From Panopea generosa (lineage: Eukaryota; Mollusca; Bivalvia; Adapedonta; Hiatellidae), in assembly GCA_029582155.1 (NCBI GenBank), contig CM055909.1, positions 20,246,798 through 20,310,797 of the forward strand: a stretch of 64,000 bases of DNA, written 5' to 3'. Shown in pieces: positions 27,983 to 39,192 of this stretch. The notes under the pieces were generated by a model, which made no database searches, was not told where the DNA came from, and saw only the letters and a program-made list of their open reading frames with translations. Each line of letters begins with the position of its first letter. Within the stretch, counting starts at the first letter, position 1. Both the position numbers and the translations under genes were made by a program.

Positions 27983-29950
27983 AGGTGGTGAAAAGAGACC
28001 CCTTACAGAAGAGGGGCTGGGGAGAAGGGACCCCTAACAAACAGGGATGGGGAGAAGAGACCCCTCACAAACTGGGGATGAGGAGAAGAGACCCCTCACA
28101 AACAGGGGCTGAGGAGAACAGAGCCCTCACAAACAGGACTGGGGTGGAGACCCCTCACAAACAGGTTGGGAGAAGAGACCCCTCACAAACAGGGGCTGAG
28201 GAGAAGAGTCCCCTCAAAACAGGGCTGGGGAGGAGACCCCTCACAAGCAGGTGTGGGGAGAAGAAACCCCTCACAAACTCAGAATGGGAGAAGAGACCCC
28301 TCACAAACAGGGGCTGAGGAGAAGAGAGCCCTCAAAAACAGGGCTGGGGAGGAGACCCCTCACAAGCAGGTGTGGGGAGAAGAAACCCCCTCACAAGCAT
28401 GTGTGGGGAGAAGAAACCCCTCACAACTCAGAATGGGAGAAGAGACACCTCACAAACAAGGGTGGAGAGAAGAGACCACTTACAAGCAGGGGTGGGGAGA
28501 AAAGACCCCTCACAAACAGGGGTAGGGAGAAAAGACCCCTCACAAACAGGGGTAGGGAGAAAAGACCTCTCACAAACAGGGGTTGGGAGAAGGGACCCCT
28601 CACAAATAGGGGTGGGGAGAAAAGACCCCTAATAAACTGGGGTGGGGAGAAGAGATCCCTCACAAGCAGGGGTGTGGAGAAGCGAGTCACAAACAGGGGC
28701 TGGGGAGAAGAGACACCTCACAAACATGGGCTGGGGAGAAGAGACCTCTCACAAACAGAGATGGGGAGAAGAGAACCCCTCACAAACAGGGGTGGGACAA
28801 AGGACCCCTCACAAGTTGGTGTGATGAGAAGAGACCCCTCACAAACTCAGATGGGGAGAAGAGACACCTCAAAAACAGAGGTGGGGAGAAGATACCCCTC
28901 ATAAGCAGGGTGGGTAGAAGAGACCCCTCACAAACAGGGTAGAGGAGAAGAGACCCTTCACAAATAGGGGTCGGGTGAAGAGACCCCTCACAAACAGGTG
29001 TTGGGAGAACGGACCCCTTACCAACAGGGATGGGGAGAAGAGACTTCTCACAAACAGGAGTGGTGAGAAGAGATCCCTCACAAACAGGGGTGGGGAGAAG
29101 AGTCCCCTCACAAACAGGTGTTGGGAGAACGGACCCCTTCCCAACAGGGATGTGGGAGAGAGACCCTTCACAAACAGGGGTGGGGAGAAGAGACCCCTCA
29201 CAAACAGGGGTTGGGAGAAGAGACCCCTCATAAAGAGGGTAGGGGAGAAGAGACCTCTCACAAACAGGGGTTGGGAGAAGAAACCCCTCACAAGCAGGGG
29301 CGGGGAGAAGAGACCCATCACAAACAGGGGCTGGGGAGAAGATACTTCTCACAAACAGGAGTGGTGAGAAGAAACCCCTCACAAACAGGGGCTGGGAAGA
29401 AGAGACCCCTCACAAACAGGGGCTGGGGAGAAGAAACCTCTCATCAACTCAGATGGGGAGAGAGACCCCTCACAAACAGGGGCTGGGGAGAAGAGACCCA
29501 TCACAAGCAGGGGTGGGGAGAAGAGACTGTTCACAAACATGTGCTTTGGAGAAGAGACCCCTCACAAACGGGCTGAGGAGAAGAGATTTCTCACAAACAG
29601 GAGTGGGGAGAAGTTACCCCTCACAAACAGGGGTGGGAGAAGTGACCCCTCACAAACATGGATGGGGAGAAGGGACCCTTCACAAACAGGGGTGGGGAGA
29701 AGAGACTGCTCACAAACATGGGCTTGGGAGAAAAGACCCCTCACAAACAGGGGCTGGGGAGAAAAGACTTCTCACATACAGGAGTGGGGAGAAGAGACCC
29801 CTCACAAACAGGGGTGGGAGAAGGGACCCCTCACAAACATTGGCAGGGAGAAGGGACCCCTCACAAACAGGGGAGGGGAGAAAAGACCTCTCACAAACAG
29901 GGATGAGGTAAAGAGTCCCCTCACAAACAGGGGTGGGGAGAAGAGACTTT
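27983..29950 (+). repeat. 30-bp G-rich minisatellite, about 65 copies
   Basis: The unit is CCCCTCACAAACAG followed by GGGTGGGGAGAAGAGA. Exact 30-bp spacing is clear at 28500-28620. The array is strand-asymmetric: the plus strand carries G-runs separated by purine-rich GAGAAGAGA. Period 30 is ten codons, so all three plus frames stay open (EETPHKQGWG, RRDPSQTGVG, EKRPLTNRGG), as do minus frames (GLFSPPLFVR). Units of 28-31 bp shift the frame often, which argues against a single coding frame. Confidence 0.95.
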
Positions 29951-30143
29951 AAATAACATAGAGAGCAATTATTTTACTTAATCATTATAAATTTGTGAAG
30001 CACATGATCAAGTAGTAGCGTATCAAACCCAAGAAGACTTTAAGTGTGATTTGTAATTACTTGTTTCACAATCGAAGAAAAACCATTAAGTTTCAACTTT
30101 AATCATTGTATAATTCCAATCTCAATATCATATATGTATTTAA
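29951..30143. other. Spacer with a SINE family B scrap
   Basis: 30028-30078 matches the 3' part of SINE family B (AAGAAGACTTTAAGTGTGAT, then TTACTTGTTTCACAATCGAAG split over about 50 bp). The same stretch occurs at 53495-53545 and, inverted, at 63668-63720. The rest is unassigned. Confidence 0.5.
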
Positions 30144-30404
30144 CCCTTTACTTCATATAGACGCCTTTGGACACTTCTAATATAGACGCCTTTGGACACC
30201 TCTGATATAGACGCCTTTGGAGACTTAATATAGAAGGTTTTTGAATTATTGGGTGAATTATGTTTATATTGACTGACAGAGTCGAAAACAGTGCAGGAAG
30301 TTTCAGATTGCTCATTACGAGCAATCTGAACTCTACCTGCACTGTTTTCAAAGGCCTTCTGTGATTGGTGTGGGAAATCGCGTATCTATGAAGTAAAGGG
30401 TTAA
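30140..30404. mobile_element. piggyBac-type MITE, copy 1
   Basis: The element lies at 30144-30400 and is flanked on both sides by TTAA (30140-30143 and 30401-30404), the target of piggyBac-like transposases. Its terminal inverted repeat is CCCTTTACTTCATA at the left and TATGAAGTAAAGGG at the right. Inside are three tandem copies of a roughly 25-bp module containing TATAGACGCCTTTGGA, then a long hairpin whose arms carry GAAAACAGTGCAGG and CCTGCACTGTTTTC around AGATTGCTC and GAGCAATCT. At 257 bp it codes for nothing, so it must rely on a transposase from elsewhere. A second copy lies at 48305-48540. Confidence 0.88.
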
Positions 30405-30822
30405 AGCATCTTCATTGAACGACGTAAATTTTTGAAAGTCTTTTATTTTTAAAAAAAAAACTGGAACCGGACTACTTTAACGTTTCTTATGTAAACAAAG
30501 AAGCATCAACATTTTGATTGTCAGCTTAACAATATACAAAGTTAAGTGACGTTCATTACGGTTCCACGCTTATTTTAATAGTAAAATAAAACAAAAACAA
30601 ATGTTAGATCTAGTCCTAGCTGTTTTCATCAGTTAATTGTTTTATATATTCTTTGGTTTAACTATTTAACCGGTTGTCACAATCAGACCATAAGTTGTTT
30701 TGAGAAACAATGAAGCAGGTCATAAAATGTTCAAATTTGAGATGTATAGTATACCATTGAACACAACCCTGGTTTACCAAACGTGAATATTAGTCGTTGA
30801 CAAAATTTCCACAGACCAATTT
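30405..30822. other. AT-rich spacer
   Basis: No gene is recognised. The last 24 bases (from 30799, TGACAAAATTTCCACAGACC) are repeated after the 440-bp repeat that follows. Confidence 0.5.
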
Positions 30823-31262
30823 ACTCAAGTTACAATAGTTTTGCACCAAGTTTTATGAGATAAATAATTAATTTCTAAGTTTAAAAATATTGTAACTCAA
30901 TATAAAACTGATTAAAATTATGTTGTTATTACTCCAAAACTAATTTTAATTCTATTAAAGGTAAACACAAACATATAAGAAGTATTGGAAATAAAGAAAA
31001 ACATATACAAAAATATATTAAACTGTATTATCTATGTTTTAGCCTATAAATACAATAATTTTGGTAGTTTTTGTGTTAACAATCAATTAACCTGTCATTA
31101 ACAATGTAAAGCATAATATTTCAGTTATGAAAGTATTAAATTATGTTTATATAAGTTAATATATATAATTATTTTTCCAAATTCATATTTAGAAACTGAT
31201 ATTGTGTAAATTTATATAGTATGCAGATACTTTCTGGACCACAGCATAATCGTAACTAACTG
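30823..31262 (+). repeat. 440-bp direct repeat, copy 1
   Basis: Identical by eye over all 440 bases to 33145-33584 (offset 2322). It starts at ACTCAAGTTACAATAG and ends at CGTAACTAACTG. It is AT-rich with no open frame of note. A 26-base string starting TGACAAAATTTCC lies immediately around both ends (30799-30824 and 31261-31286), which looks like a duplicated target. It lacks TG...CA ends, a primer-binding site and a polypurine tract, so an LTR is unlikely. Confidence 0.9.
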
Positions 31263-33127
31263 ACAAAATTTCCACAGACCAATTTACAGAAAAAATGAAA
31301 TAAAAACATATACATGTAGTTGAAGTTCAGAAGCAGACAATTGTGAGACAATGTAAAACACAAACCTTGCACGCAAAAGTCCTTTAAAACGTTCAAATTT
31401 GGATTCTCGATCAAGAAATTTCACAGGACATCGCATTCTATATTGAGGCGGAATAATCTTCAAATGACTCGTTCTGATTGGCTTACCTGTACACACCTCC
31501 ATTCACACTTGCGAGTGATTGATAAGTCTGTGAAATAGGTAAATTGATCAAGGGGTCACTTGTTTGATTACTGATGGGCTTGTGTAATGGGATTATCTAC
31601 CAGTAGTCGCAGCGGGTGGGAAGGCATGTCTGGCCACTTAAGGGATGTCGCTTATCAACCAAATCTTTTGAAGAGATGTCGCATGCGACATGCGTTATGA
31701 CTCTGGGGGAAACCCTGCCCTTAAATAGTTATGGAGTTATGATCTGGACAAAAGAGTAAATTAATGAAGGGAGATAATTCAAAAGCAAGCAATGTAGAGT
31801 TATGGTTCTTCTACAGTTTATTTCCTCTCAATGTCATCTGTCATAGTGTGAAGATTCAATAAAATCGCTTGTATAGTTTTGTAGTTATGCTCCGGACAAA
31901 AGTGATACAGACGTACAGACAGACACCATTACCATATCCCTCTTTTCCTTTGATAATTGAATATATAGACTTCTTTATACATAACTCATTATATACCTAC
32001 AAACAACATATTAATTAAATATATAGACCTCTTAATACATATCTCATTATACAGCTACAAACATTAATCAACCTGTTATAATGGCGAATAAAAATGTTGA
32101 TAAGCCCTTATTTTAATTTTTGATCTATTGGTATGTCTAAGGGGCATGTCATAGCAAAAAAAGGTACTCTTCCTTCAAAATAAACAATTACAAAAATTAA
32201 GGTTTCCTACATACAAATTAAAATACAAAATATTCAGTTAATGTTCTTTGACATTTTTCACCAAACTTCTAGTACTACATTTTGTATATCCAAGTTGAAT
32301 AATTCGTACAACTGACTCCCCAATATGGTTACTCAACCCCATGATCAAATTCTAGAAGCATTACTACTCACTCAGGGCTCCGCCTCATGGCAGCACCCAA
32401 TAATTGCTCTTGAAACAGTAAATAATCTTTGATTCAAGCATCTATTTCATTCGCAGAATGATAGCTGATATAAAATTCAAAGAGTGTACAGCTACTGATT
32501 GTATGGAAACCAACAATAGAGATGAGAAAAAATGGGCTGCAATGTCAGTGACATGTATAATGATGGTCTTCAGGTGAAATATTTGACAACAAACCCAGAC
32601 ACTCAAGTATACCAAGCTGTGACAGACTTTCACAGACAGAAATTGACAACAACAATACCTGAACATCAAACTGACACCAGACATCTCTCAGACAACCGCA
32701 GGAAACAGACAAAATATTAAATATGATGCCGAAAAAAACATGAAGCAATACAGATAATAGTTGAGAAATAGTTTGGCAATTAATATTACAAAGCAATGAC
32801 AGGCAGAATTTGATTCTGTACACCAGCAGGAGACAAGGAATTTCAAGCAAGTCGTGACAAGTATCTCAAAGTGCATAATTATCGAGGGCTTGGCGCAACA
32901 CTTATTGTAACTAGGTTTTTTCAAATTGTTCAGGAGGAGGAAAAAAACTGTTTTTTATTTTCTTTAGATATTTTTGCTAATATTTTTCAAAATTCAAATG
33001 AAAACTGCATTACTTACAATACAAACAAGTGTTATCAATTAAAGCTTTACTATAACTTGATTTAATTGTAAAAGTTTGAGTTACAATAGTGTTGCTTTGA
33101 AAATTCAATAAAACTGAATTTATATTT
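31263..33127. other. Interval between the 440-bp repeats
   Basis: No gene is recognised. 31700-31930 looks like an old dispersed repeat: it has two related segments around GTTATGATCTGGACAAAAGA and TTATGCTCCGGACAAAAG and ends in a GACGTACAGACAGACACC run. 32440-32870 has overlapping short frames on both strands with no domain. Confidence 0.45.
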
Positions 33128-33169
33128 GGTGCAAAACTATTGTAACTCAAGTTACAATAGTTTTGCACC
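33128..33169. repeat. Near-perfect palindrome at the edge of 440-bp copy 2
   Basis: GGTGCAAAACTATTGTAACT, a short centre CAA, then GTTACAATAGTTTTGCACC are complementary over about 19 bp. The centre is at about 33148-33149. Copy 2 of the 440-bp repeat starts at 33145, within four bases of the centre, and only the right arm is present in copy 1. Confidence 0.9.
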
Positions 33170-33584
33170 AAGTTTTATGAGATAAATAATTAATTTCTAA
33201 GTTTAAAAATATTGTAACTCAATATAAAACTGATTAAAATTATGTTGTTATTACTCCAAAACTAATTTTAATTCTATTAAAGGTAAACACAAACATATAA
33301 GAAGTATTGGAAATAAAGAAAAACATATACAAAAATATATTAAACTGTATTATCTATGTTTTAGCCTATAAATACAATAATTTTGGTAGTTTTTGTGTTA
33401 ACAATCAATTAACCTGTCATTAACAATGTAAAGCATAATATTTCAGTTATGAAAGTATTAAATTATGTTTATATAAGTTAATATATATAATTATTTTTCC
33501 AAATTCATATTTAGAAACTGATATTGTGTAAATTTATATAGTATGCAGATACTTTCTGGACCACAGCATAATCGTAACTAACTG
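33145..33584 (+). repeat. 440-bp direct repeat, copy 2
   Basis: Partner of 30823-31262 with no difference that I can see. It begins inside the palindrome at 33128-33169 and ends in CGTAACTAACTG, followed by unrelated TCATGTTTAAG. Absence of differences in AT-rich non-coding DNA means a recent duplication or gene conversion. Confidence 0.9.
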
Positions 33585-33850
33585 TCATGTTTAAGAATGT
33601 GACATTTTGATATTAATATACCAGAATATCAAACAAGATTTTAAAACTGTTGTTTTCAGTTTTATAAATTTATTGACGAATTTTTACCTGGGGTGCAATA
33701 AGCAGTTGAGATCAAATTACATACTACATGATTGTTTTGGTTAAAACCTTATTTTTAGACAAATAGACAAAAAGATACATCTGTTTATTTAGTTAAAAAT
33801 TTGGAAAAAGTCATCGTTTAAATTTAAACAAGCGTAAAGAGGACTGTGAC
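33585..33850. other. AT-rich spacer
   Basis: No gene or repeat family is recognised. Confidence 0.5.
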
Positions 33851-35235
33851 CCATGGGCCCCACTATACCAACATCACTAACAAGTGTACCACCTACATTC
33901 ATCATACTAACTCCAATATCAACTGCACTTTCAAAATCCATCATACCAAATTAATTAAAACACCTTTCAGACTTCATATATGTACCAACTCCACCACCAT
34001 GGTACTGTACCCTTTACACCCACCATACAATACCAACTACACTACAAGCTGTACTTTCTTCACCCACTATACCAACTATGCTACCAGTCTACCCTCTATA
34101 CTCAACATACCAATTATACTACCAGCTGTACTGTTTATTCCTACAATATCATCTACACAACCAGATGTAGCCTCTTCACCCACAATACCAACTACACTAC
34201 CAGTTGTACCCTCAACACCCAACATACCAACTATACTACCAGTTGTACTGTTTATGCCCATGATATCATCTACACAACCAGATGTACCCCCTTCACCCAC
34301 AATTCCAACTACATTACCAGTTGTACCATCTACACCCACTATAAAAACAATGCTACCAGCCATACCCTCTACATCCACCATACCAACTACGCTACCAGCC
34401 AAACACTCTACACTCACTATATCAACAACATTACTAGCTGTACCCTCTACATCCACAATTTCAACTACGTTTAAAACCAGTCGTATACTTTACACCCACT
34501 ATACCAACAACACTACCTGCTGTACCCTCAACACCCACATTACCAAATGCATTACCAGTTGTACCATCTACACTCACAACACCTATAATGCTACAAGCTG
34601 TAACCTCTACACCCATTATACCAACAACACTACCAGTTGTACTCTCTACACCCACCATATCAACTATACTACCAAATGTACTGTATATACATCTACGATA
34701 CCATCTACACTACCAGCTGTACTTTCTTTACACACCATAATAACCAGCTGTACCCTTAACACCCACCATACCAATTATGCTTCCAGTTGTACCATCAACA
34801 CCCGCTATAACATCTATGCTACTCACCATACCAATTACACTACCAGCTGTACCCCCTTCATTCACAATAGCAACTGCACTACCTGCTGTACCTTCTACAC
34901 TCACAACACAAACAACGCTACCAGCTGTACCCTCTACACCCAACATACCAACTATACTACCTACTGTAACCTCTACACCCACTTTACCAACAACGCTACC
35001 AGCTGTACCCTCTACACCTATCATATCGCCTACACTACCAGCTGTACTGTCTACACCTATGATACCATCTACACTACCAGCTGTACTCTCTTCACCTATC
35101 ATACCAACTACACTATCAGCTGTACCCTCAACACCCACATACCAATTACATTACCAGCTCTACCCTCAACACCCACCATACCAACTATGCTACCAGTTGT
35201 ACCATCCACACCCATCATACCTATGGTACCTTTGC
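33851..35235 (+). repeat. 39-bp minisatellite, about 35 copies, diverged
   Basis: The unit is CCAGCTGTACCCTCTACACC followed by a variable CACCATACCAACTATACTA part; a clean 39-bp spacing is visible at 34922-35040. Period 39 is 13 codons, so plus frames read VPSTPTIPTTLPA or YTHYTNNTTSCTL and a minus frame reads VGVEGTAGSVVGI. A 474-codon plus frame spans 33846-35270, but along it the peptide type changes from the VPSTP series to the YTHYTN series and back, showing indels that are not multiples of three. A mucin-like exon cannot be fully excluded, but a non-coding minisatellite explains the data better. Confidence 0.85.
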
Positions 35236-35371
35236 ACAAATACTCAAAAAATAACAGATACAAAATCTAAGATCAATACAGCAATTCTTACCAAAAAATG
35301 TCTCTTTCACATGTGATTTGCCAGGCAGGGCACACAGCGTAGTTCACAGTGTCAACAATGGACCCGGGCAG

Positions 35372-35449
35372 TCAGTGAAAATACTGTTTGATGTTGCTGG
35401 GTGGTAGTAGAGTTGACCGTATGCTATCTATGCAACTGACAGCTTCAAC
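35372..35449 (-). CDS. Candidate terminal coding exon of an unknown gene
   Basis: On the minus strand a strong splice-acceptor-like stretch (TTTTACTTTTCTCTCATTTA, then TTTCTGCTCAG) precedes 26 codons beginning VEAVSCIDSIRSTLLPPSNI and ending in TGA at 35374-35372. The reading frame fits the acceptor in phase 0. The candidate exon at 38449-38523 ends in phase 0 on the same strand, so the two could be joined directly. I do not recognise the protein. The evidence is a good acceptor plus protein-like codons; a chance match is possible for so short a frame. Confidence 0.3.
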   Translation of the reverse strand, partial: VEAVSCIDSIRSTLLPPSNIKQYFH

Positions 35450-35696
35450 CTGAGCAGAAATAAATGAGAGAAAAGTAAAATAGCTGTAAAATTAAAGCAA
35501 CAATTATGACAAATAAAAATGTCTGGACTATATGATTAGCACCAACAACAGAATTACATGCCAAAAAAATACAAGAGGTCCAAAATGGTCTTAATCATTC
35601 TACTGGCAACAAACGGACCGATGAACATTTCAGAGGAAATGTTTATTAAAGTTCTTCTCCAAAAAATCTACAATTCTACACATAAAATATCTAACA
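35450..35696. other. Spacer, probable intron if the exon model holds
   Basis: No gene or repeat is recognised. It would be intronic sequence of the minus-strand model. Confidence 0.4.
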
Positions 35697-36032
35697 TCTA
35701 GCTTTCAGTTGTTGTTGTATGGTGTTTAGCGTCGCTTTCAACAATTTTTCAGTCATATCGCGACGGTGTCTACTTGAGACAGTATTCTGAGTGCTGTCAC
35801 ACTGGAGTATCATGCCACAGACACATGGTATGATACCCCAACCAATCACATTATACTGACACCGGGCCGACCAGACCTAGAACTCTCCTCTAAATGCTGA
35901 GCGTCAAGCGATGAAGCTTCTAGTACCATTTTTAAAGTCTTTGGTATGACCCGGCCGGGATGGTCCCACGATCTTCCGCATGCGAGGCGGACGCTCTACT
36001 ACTAGACCACGCCACGGTCTTCTAGCTTTCAG
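35697..36032 (-). mobile_element. Full-length SINE, family A, with target duplication
   Basis: Inverted copy of the family at 26991. The 12-bp duplication TCTAGCTTTCAG flanks it exactly (35697-35708 and 36021-36032). The tail is at the left (TTGTTGTTGTATGGTGTTTA), and the tRNA-like head is at the right, in complement (GACGCTCTACTACTAGACCA). Confidence 0.93.
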
Positions 36033-36506
36033 ATAAAATGTTTTTCAAAGTTTTGCATAAAATGTGCTTATAAGCTCTGTGCCAGACCATTTGTGGTAAT
36101 GTCACGCTGGTTCAAGAACTCGTCCGAGATCTTGTGGTAATATAACTGCTGTGCTTTTGGTTAAGATACAATGCTAACTGAAGGTGTTATCGCTTCTACA
36201 AGAAAAGGGTTAACGGAATGATAACACAAGACAGATGATGGACGGACAATGTACAATTTAGCATGACATAAGCCAGTTGGCCTTTGGTCAGTAGAGCTAA
36301 AAATCAACAAGAACTGCCCAAGCACATAATCAAACAATCATGATTACATGAGAAATCCACCAAAGAATCAATCAGTATGAAAAAGACAAGACAGGAACAT
36401 GCTGCCTTGCACAACATCCTGCATTGACTAGTAGATCCTGAACTTGATATCTCCCAAATCAGGTCTAATAACCATTAATGAAAAAGCAGGGAATTCTATG
36501 CCTGTC
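36033..36506. other. Spacer, no supported gene
   Basis: No recognised feature. On the minus strand 36065-36150 a short frame (YYHKISDEFLNQRD) reads like protein but has no partner and no strong splice sites. Confidence 0.4.
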
Positions 36507-36725
36507 TCACAATTCATAGCAATTGAACGTTTTGAATTGACGCAACTGACAAATCAATATGCTCAAATAGGGTTTTCCCAACATTACTAAAATTTTAACA
36601 GACCCAATTGGGAGACTACAGACTATGCACTGACACATTAAATTCGGAAATATATATTGATGGCACTCTAAAACAAGATGTTCTGAGTTCACACATGCCC
36701 TATTGGGACACATGGCTGACCTCAA
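36507..36725 (-). pseudogene. Possible LINE C-terminal remnant
   Basis: A 72-codon frame contains CPNRACVNSEHLVLECHQY. The pattern C...SEHLVLECHQY resembles the zinc-knuckle-like tail after the reverse transcriptase in several non-LTR retrotransposons (typically C...EHLLL.CP.Y). Stops interrupt the sequence upstream and downstream, and no reverse transcriptase motif is visible. The assignment rests on one motif. Confidence 0.3.
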
Positions 36726-38107
36726 GCTACATTACGCTCTGGCAGCTCATCACCCATTAAACTGTTGGCCAGCTTACAAGAAATACAATAAGCATGCTCT
36801 AAACAAACAGATCCACAAGGCCAATTTACGGTAACACCATACCCATCTCTGTTTTTGCACCCCCACCTACTCCATACACTCAAAGCAATCTGCAACATAT
36901 CTTTTAAAGGTTTTGATTTTTAGCCATTTTATGTATTTGACAGTATTGCCGTCTGCTCATTTGCAGTAAAACTAACAAAAACAAACCCAATGTTTCAGAA
37001 TGCATGTGACATTTCCCCTGATTAGGCCAGTTACCACCATTACATTTCCCATAGACTTGCATTGTAGCGTTTATGCTTACATTTGTTCAAGAAATTGCCT
37101 ATCTTGCATATAAGTATCAACATTAAACAAGAGGGCCAGATTGGCCCTAAAGTGTTCATAATTGGCAGAGATGGCAATGCCAAAGAAGTTCAGATTATAG
37201 ATATATATCTGCTGTGTAAGTTTGGTGAATATTAAATGAAAACTGCAGGTGCTAGAGTGCACATAAATCTCAAATAAATCGCAAGTCTGTAAACCTCTAC
37301 AGATTACATTAACAGATCTTCATAATAAAGTTCAAATTTCATCTTCTATATCACTTTAAATTCAGACTTTATTCTTAGCCCAACTAACACAAACATTACC
37401 ACCATTATCGAAGAATTAGCAAAAAACTATTTTTCAACATAAGTGATGTCAAAACAAAATATATCTGTCTGTTGCACCTGTTACTAAATGTAGAAATGCA
37501 TCACAAAATAGTGATTGAATATGAAAAATAAAATAGTAACATTAAAATGAATAAATATAACCCAAGTCTAACAATTTCATGTTTAAATGTACAAACACAC
37601 CTGATTATATCACCTGTCTAACCATCTACATGATGAATTAATGCATCACAAAATAATGATTGAAATGGGAAAACTATGGAAAAATGTAAATACATAAATA
37701 TAAATATTAAATACATACATTATATACCCAGACAAGCAGTTCACACTCTTCAAATGGACACCCATACATTAACTAACCCCAGGTAAAACTGGCAGGTAAC
37801 AATTCTATCACCTGTTATGGTGAACACTTTTCACTGGTCAATAGATTAATATCAAGATGGTAAGGTCAAAAGTTAACATGGTGTTAACATTCCCCAATTG
37901 GTACCTCACTTACACCCTGTATTTTGATAGATGTATCATGATAGCACAATATATAAATATCAACACTCAATCTTTAACAAAGGACATTTTGCACAATGCA
38001 TGGACAGATCTAGAATTAATTACCATCAATCATGTGTTGCCCAGCAAAACCACACGGTCATATATTATGTTGAGAGAGGCAATTTTTAAGGTTGTTTTAC
38101 TTAATAT
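36726..38107. other. AT-rich spacer, no supported gene
   Basis: Short frames on both strands have no domain or repeat support. 37380-37760 holds two loosely similar segments around GCATCACAAAATA (about 37497 and 37642), possibly an old duplication. Confidence 0.4.
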
Positions 38108-38200
38108 TTAAGCTCATATGAACTGCTCTGGAGTCTGCTTCCTGGGTAGAACCAGTACTGAGGGTTGTTTTTTGAGAGCCCCTGAATTGATAGTCAGACA
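38108..38200 (-). mobile_element. SINE family C, body fragment
   Basis: It shares GCTCATATGAACTGCTCTGG and AGAACCAGTACTGAGGGTTG with the SINE at 25476-25616 but lacks the tRNA-like head, so it is a partial copy. Confidence 0.5.
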
Positions 38201-38448
38201 TGTTACAGACTGAGCTTACTGGGCCTGACACAGGTGAAAATGATAGCAGGGTAACTTTAGTGTCTAAAAACAGATTACAGATTATTGGTAAAACATATTG
38301 CTGTTAAATCTCATTGTATGCATCAGAAAGGTTGGACCTTTCTAAAAGAAATTGCTGACCTATCAAATATTTTACTTGAAGGTGCCTGGAGATGCCAGTA
38401 CTTTTAGCCTCTGTTCACTCAAAACAGACTGCAACCCCATCTACTTAC

Positions 38449-38523
38449 GTCTATTACTTTCATGCATGCCATGTCACAGCACCAGAATAGGTCATGGAAC
38501 ACATCATTAACAGTTGCATAATG
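38449..38523 (-). CDS. Candidate internal coding exon of an unknown gene
   Basis: On the minus strand an acceptor-like TTTTCAATGTTCAG precedes 25 codons (HYATVNDVFHDLFWCCDMAC followed by MKVID), which end exactly at a strong donor, GTAAGTAG. Both ends are in phase 0. The exon is 75 bp, a normal size for an animal exon. It lies between the candidate first exon (42277-42175) and the candidate terminal exon (35449-35372). The family is not recognised. At least one more exon is needed upstream, because the first exon ends in phase 1. Confidence 0.3.
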
Positions 38524-38560
38524 CTGAACATTGAAAACTACATTTCATATGACCTCCGAC

Positions 38561-39141
38561 ATGGATTTACAATTAACACAGGGCCTCCTCTAGCTATTTT
38601 TTTCTTTTCGCCACTACTTTCGCCATATTTGAAAAGATAGAGTCAAATTAAAAAAAATGGAGCCAAATTAAGAGCCATTTTTGTAGCCAACGAAATAGCA
38701 TACCTCCGCCAACATTCTTTAAATCGTTATCAAACTACTCATAAGTTACAGTAACTTACTGCATGTTTTCTTTTACTTGTTTTAGCTGTTGAATTAAACG
38801 CGTTTTTTATGAATATAAGTTTTAATGTATATTGCAATACTATTAAAAATTATTATTATCTTGCCAGTTATTATTGTCTGAAGTCGATAATTAGGAAGAA
38901 CAATAATTGGCAGTAAGTTGTTGATTTATATTGCAAATGATGCATTAGTTTAAATGGAGTCTACCATAAGTACTATACAAGATTATTCTCTATAGTCACA
39001 TATGCATCAAGGAACTGAAACAGTGATTTATTTACATATTCCAATGTACGAGTCCCAGGACTCACTGGACTACAAATTTATGAGTTCAAAAATTGAATGT
39101 TTGAGTCCCATTTTTCGGGACATTTAAACTAAATCATTATA
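38561..39141. other. AT-rich spacer
   Basis: No gene is recognised. A T-rich stretch at 38600-38640 and the segment to 38720 look like an old repeat, but I cannot assign a family. Confidence 0.4.
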
Positions 39142-39192
39142 GATTCGAACTCACGGCCCCTGCGGCGTCAGCAGGGGCCGTGGGTTCGAATC
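39142..39192. repeat. Foldback with tRNA-like T-arm sequence
   Basis: The 22-bp arms GATTCGAACTCACGGCCCCT... (39142-39163) and ...AGGGGCCGTGGGTTCGAATC (39171-39192) pair with one mismatch around a 7-base loop. Each arm contains the GGGTTCGAATC signature of a tRNA T-loop or SINE B box, here in opposite orientations. This is probably an inverted duplication of a tRNA or SINE end. Confidence 0.85.

Noticed and set aside
28251-28904. 217-codon frame in the 30-bp array as a gene
   Set aside because: Overlapping frames in all three phases are open, and unit length varies by single bases.
30823-33584. LTR retrotransposon with 440-bp LTRs
   Set aside because: There are no TG...CA ends, no primer-binding site after copy 1, no polypurine tract before copy 2 and no gag or pol frame between. 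Instead, a 26-bp duplication surrounds copy 1 alone.
33846-35270. 474-codon Thr/Pro-rich frame as a mucin-like exon
   Set aside because: The peptide repeat type changes along the frame, which shows out-of-phase indels, and other frames are equally open. A diverged 39-bp minisatellite explains it.
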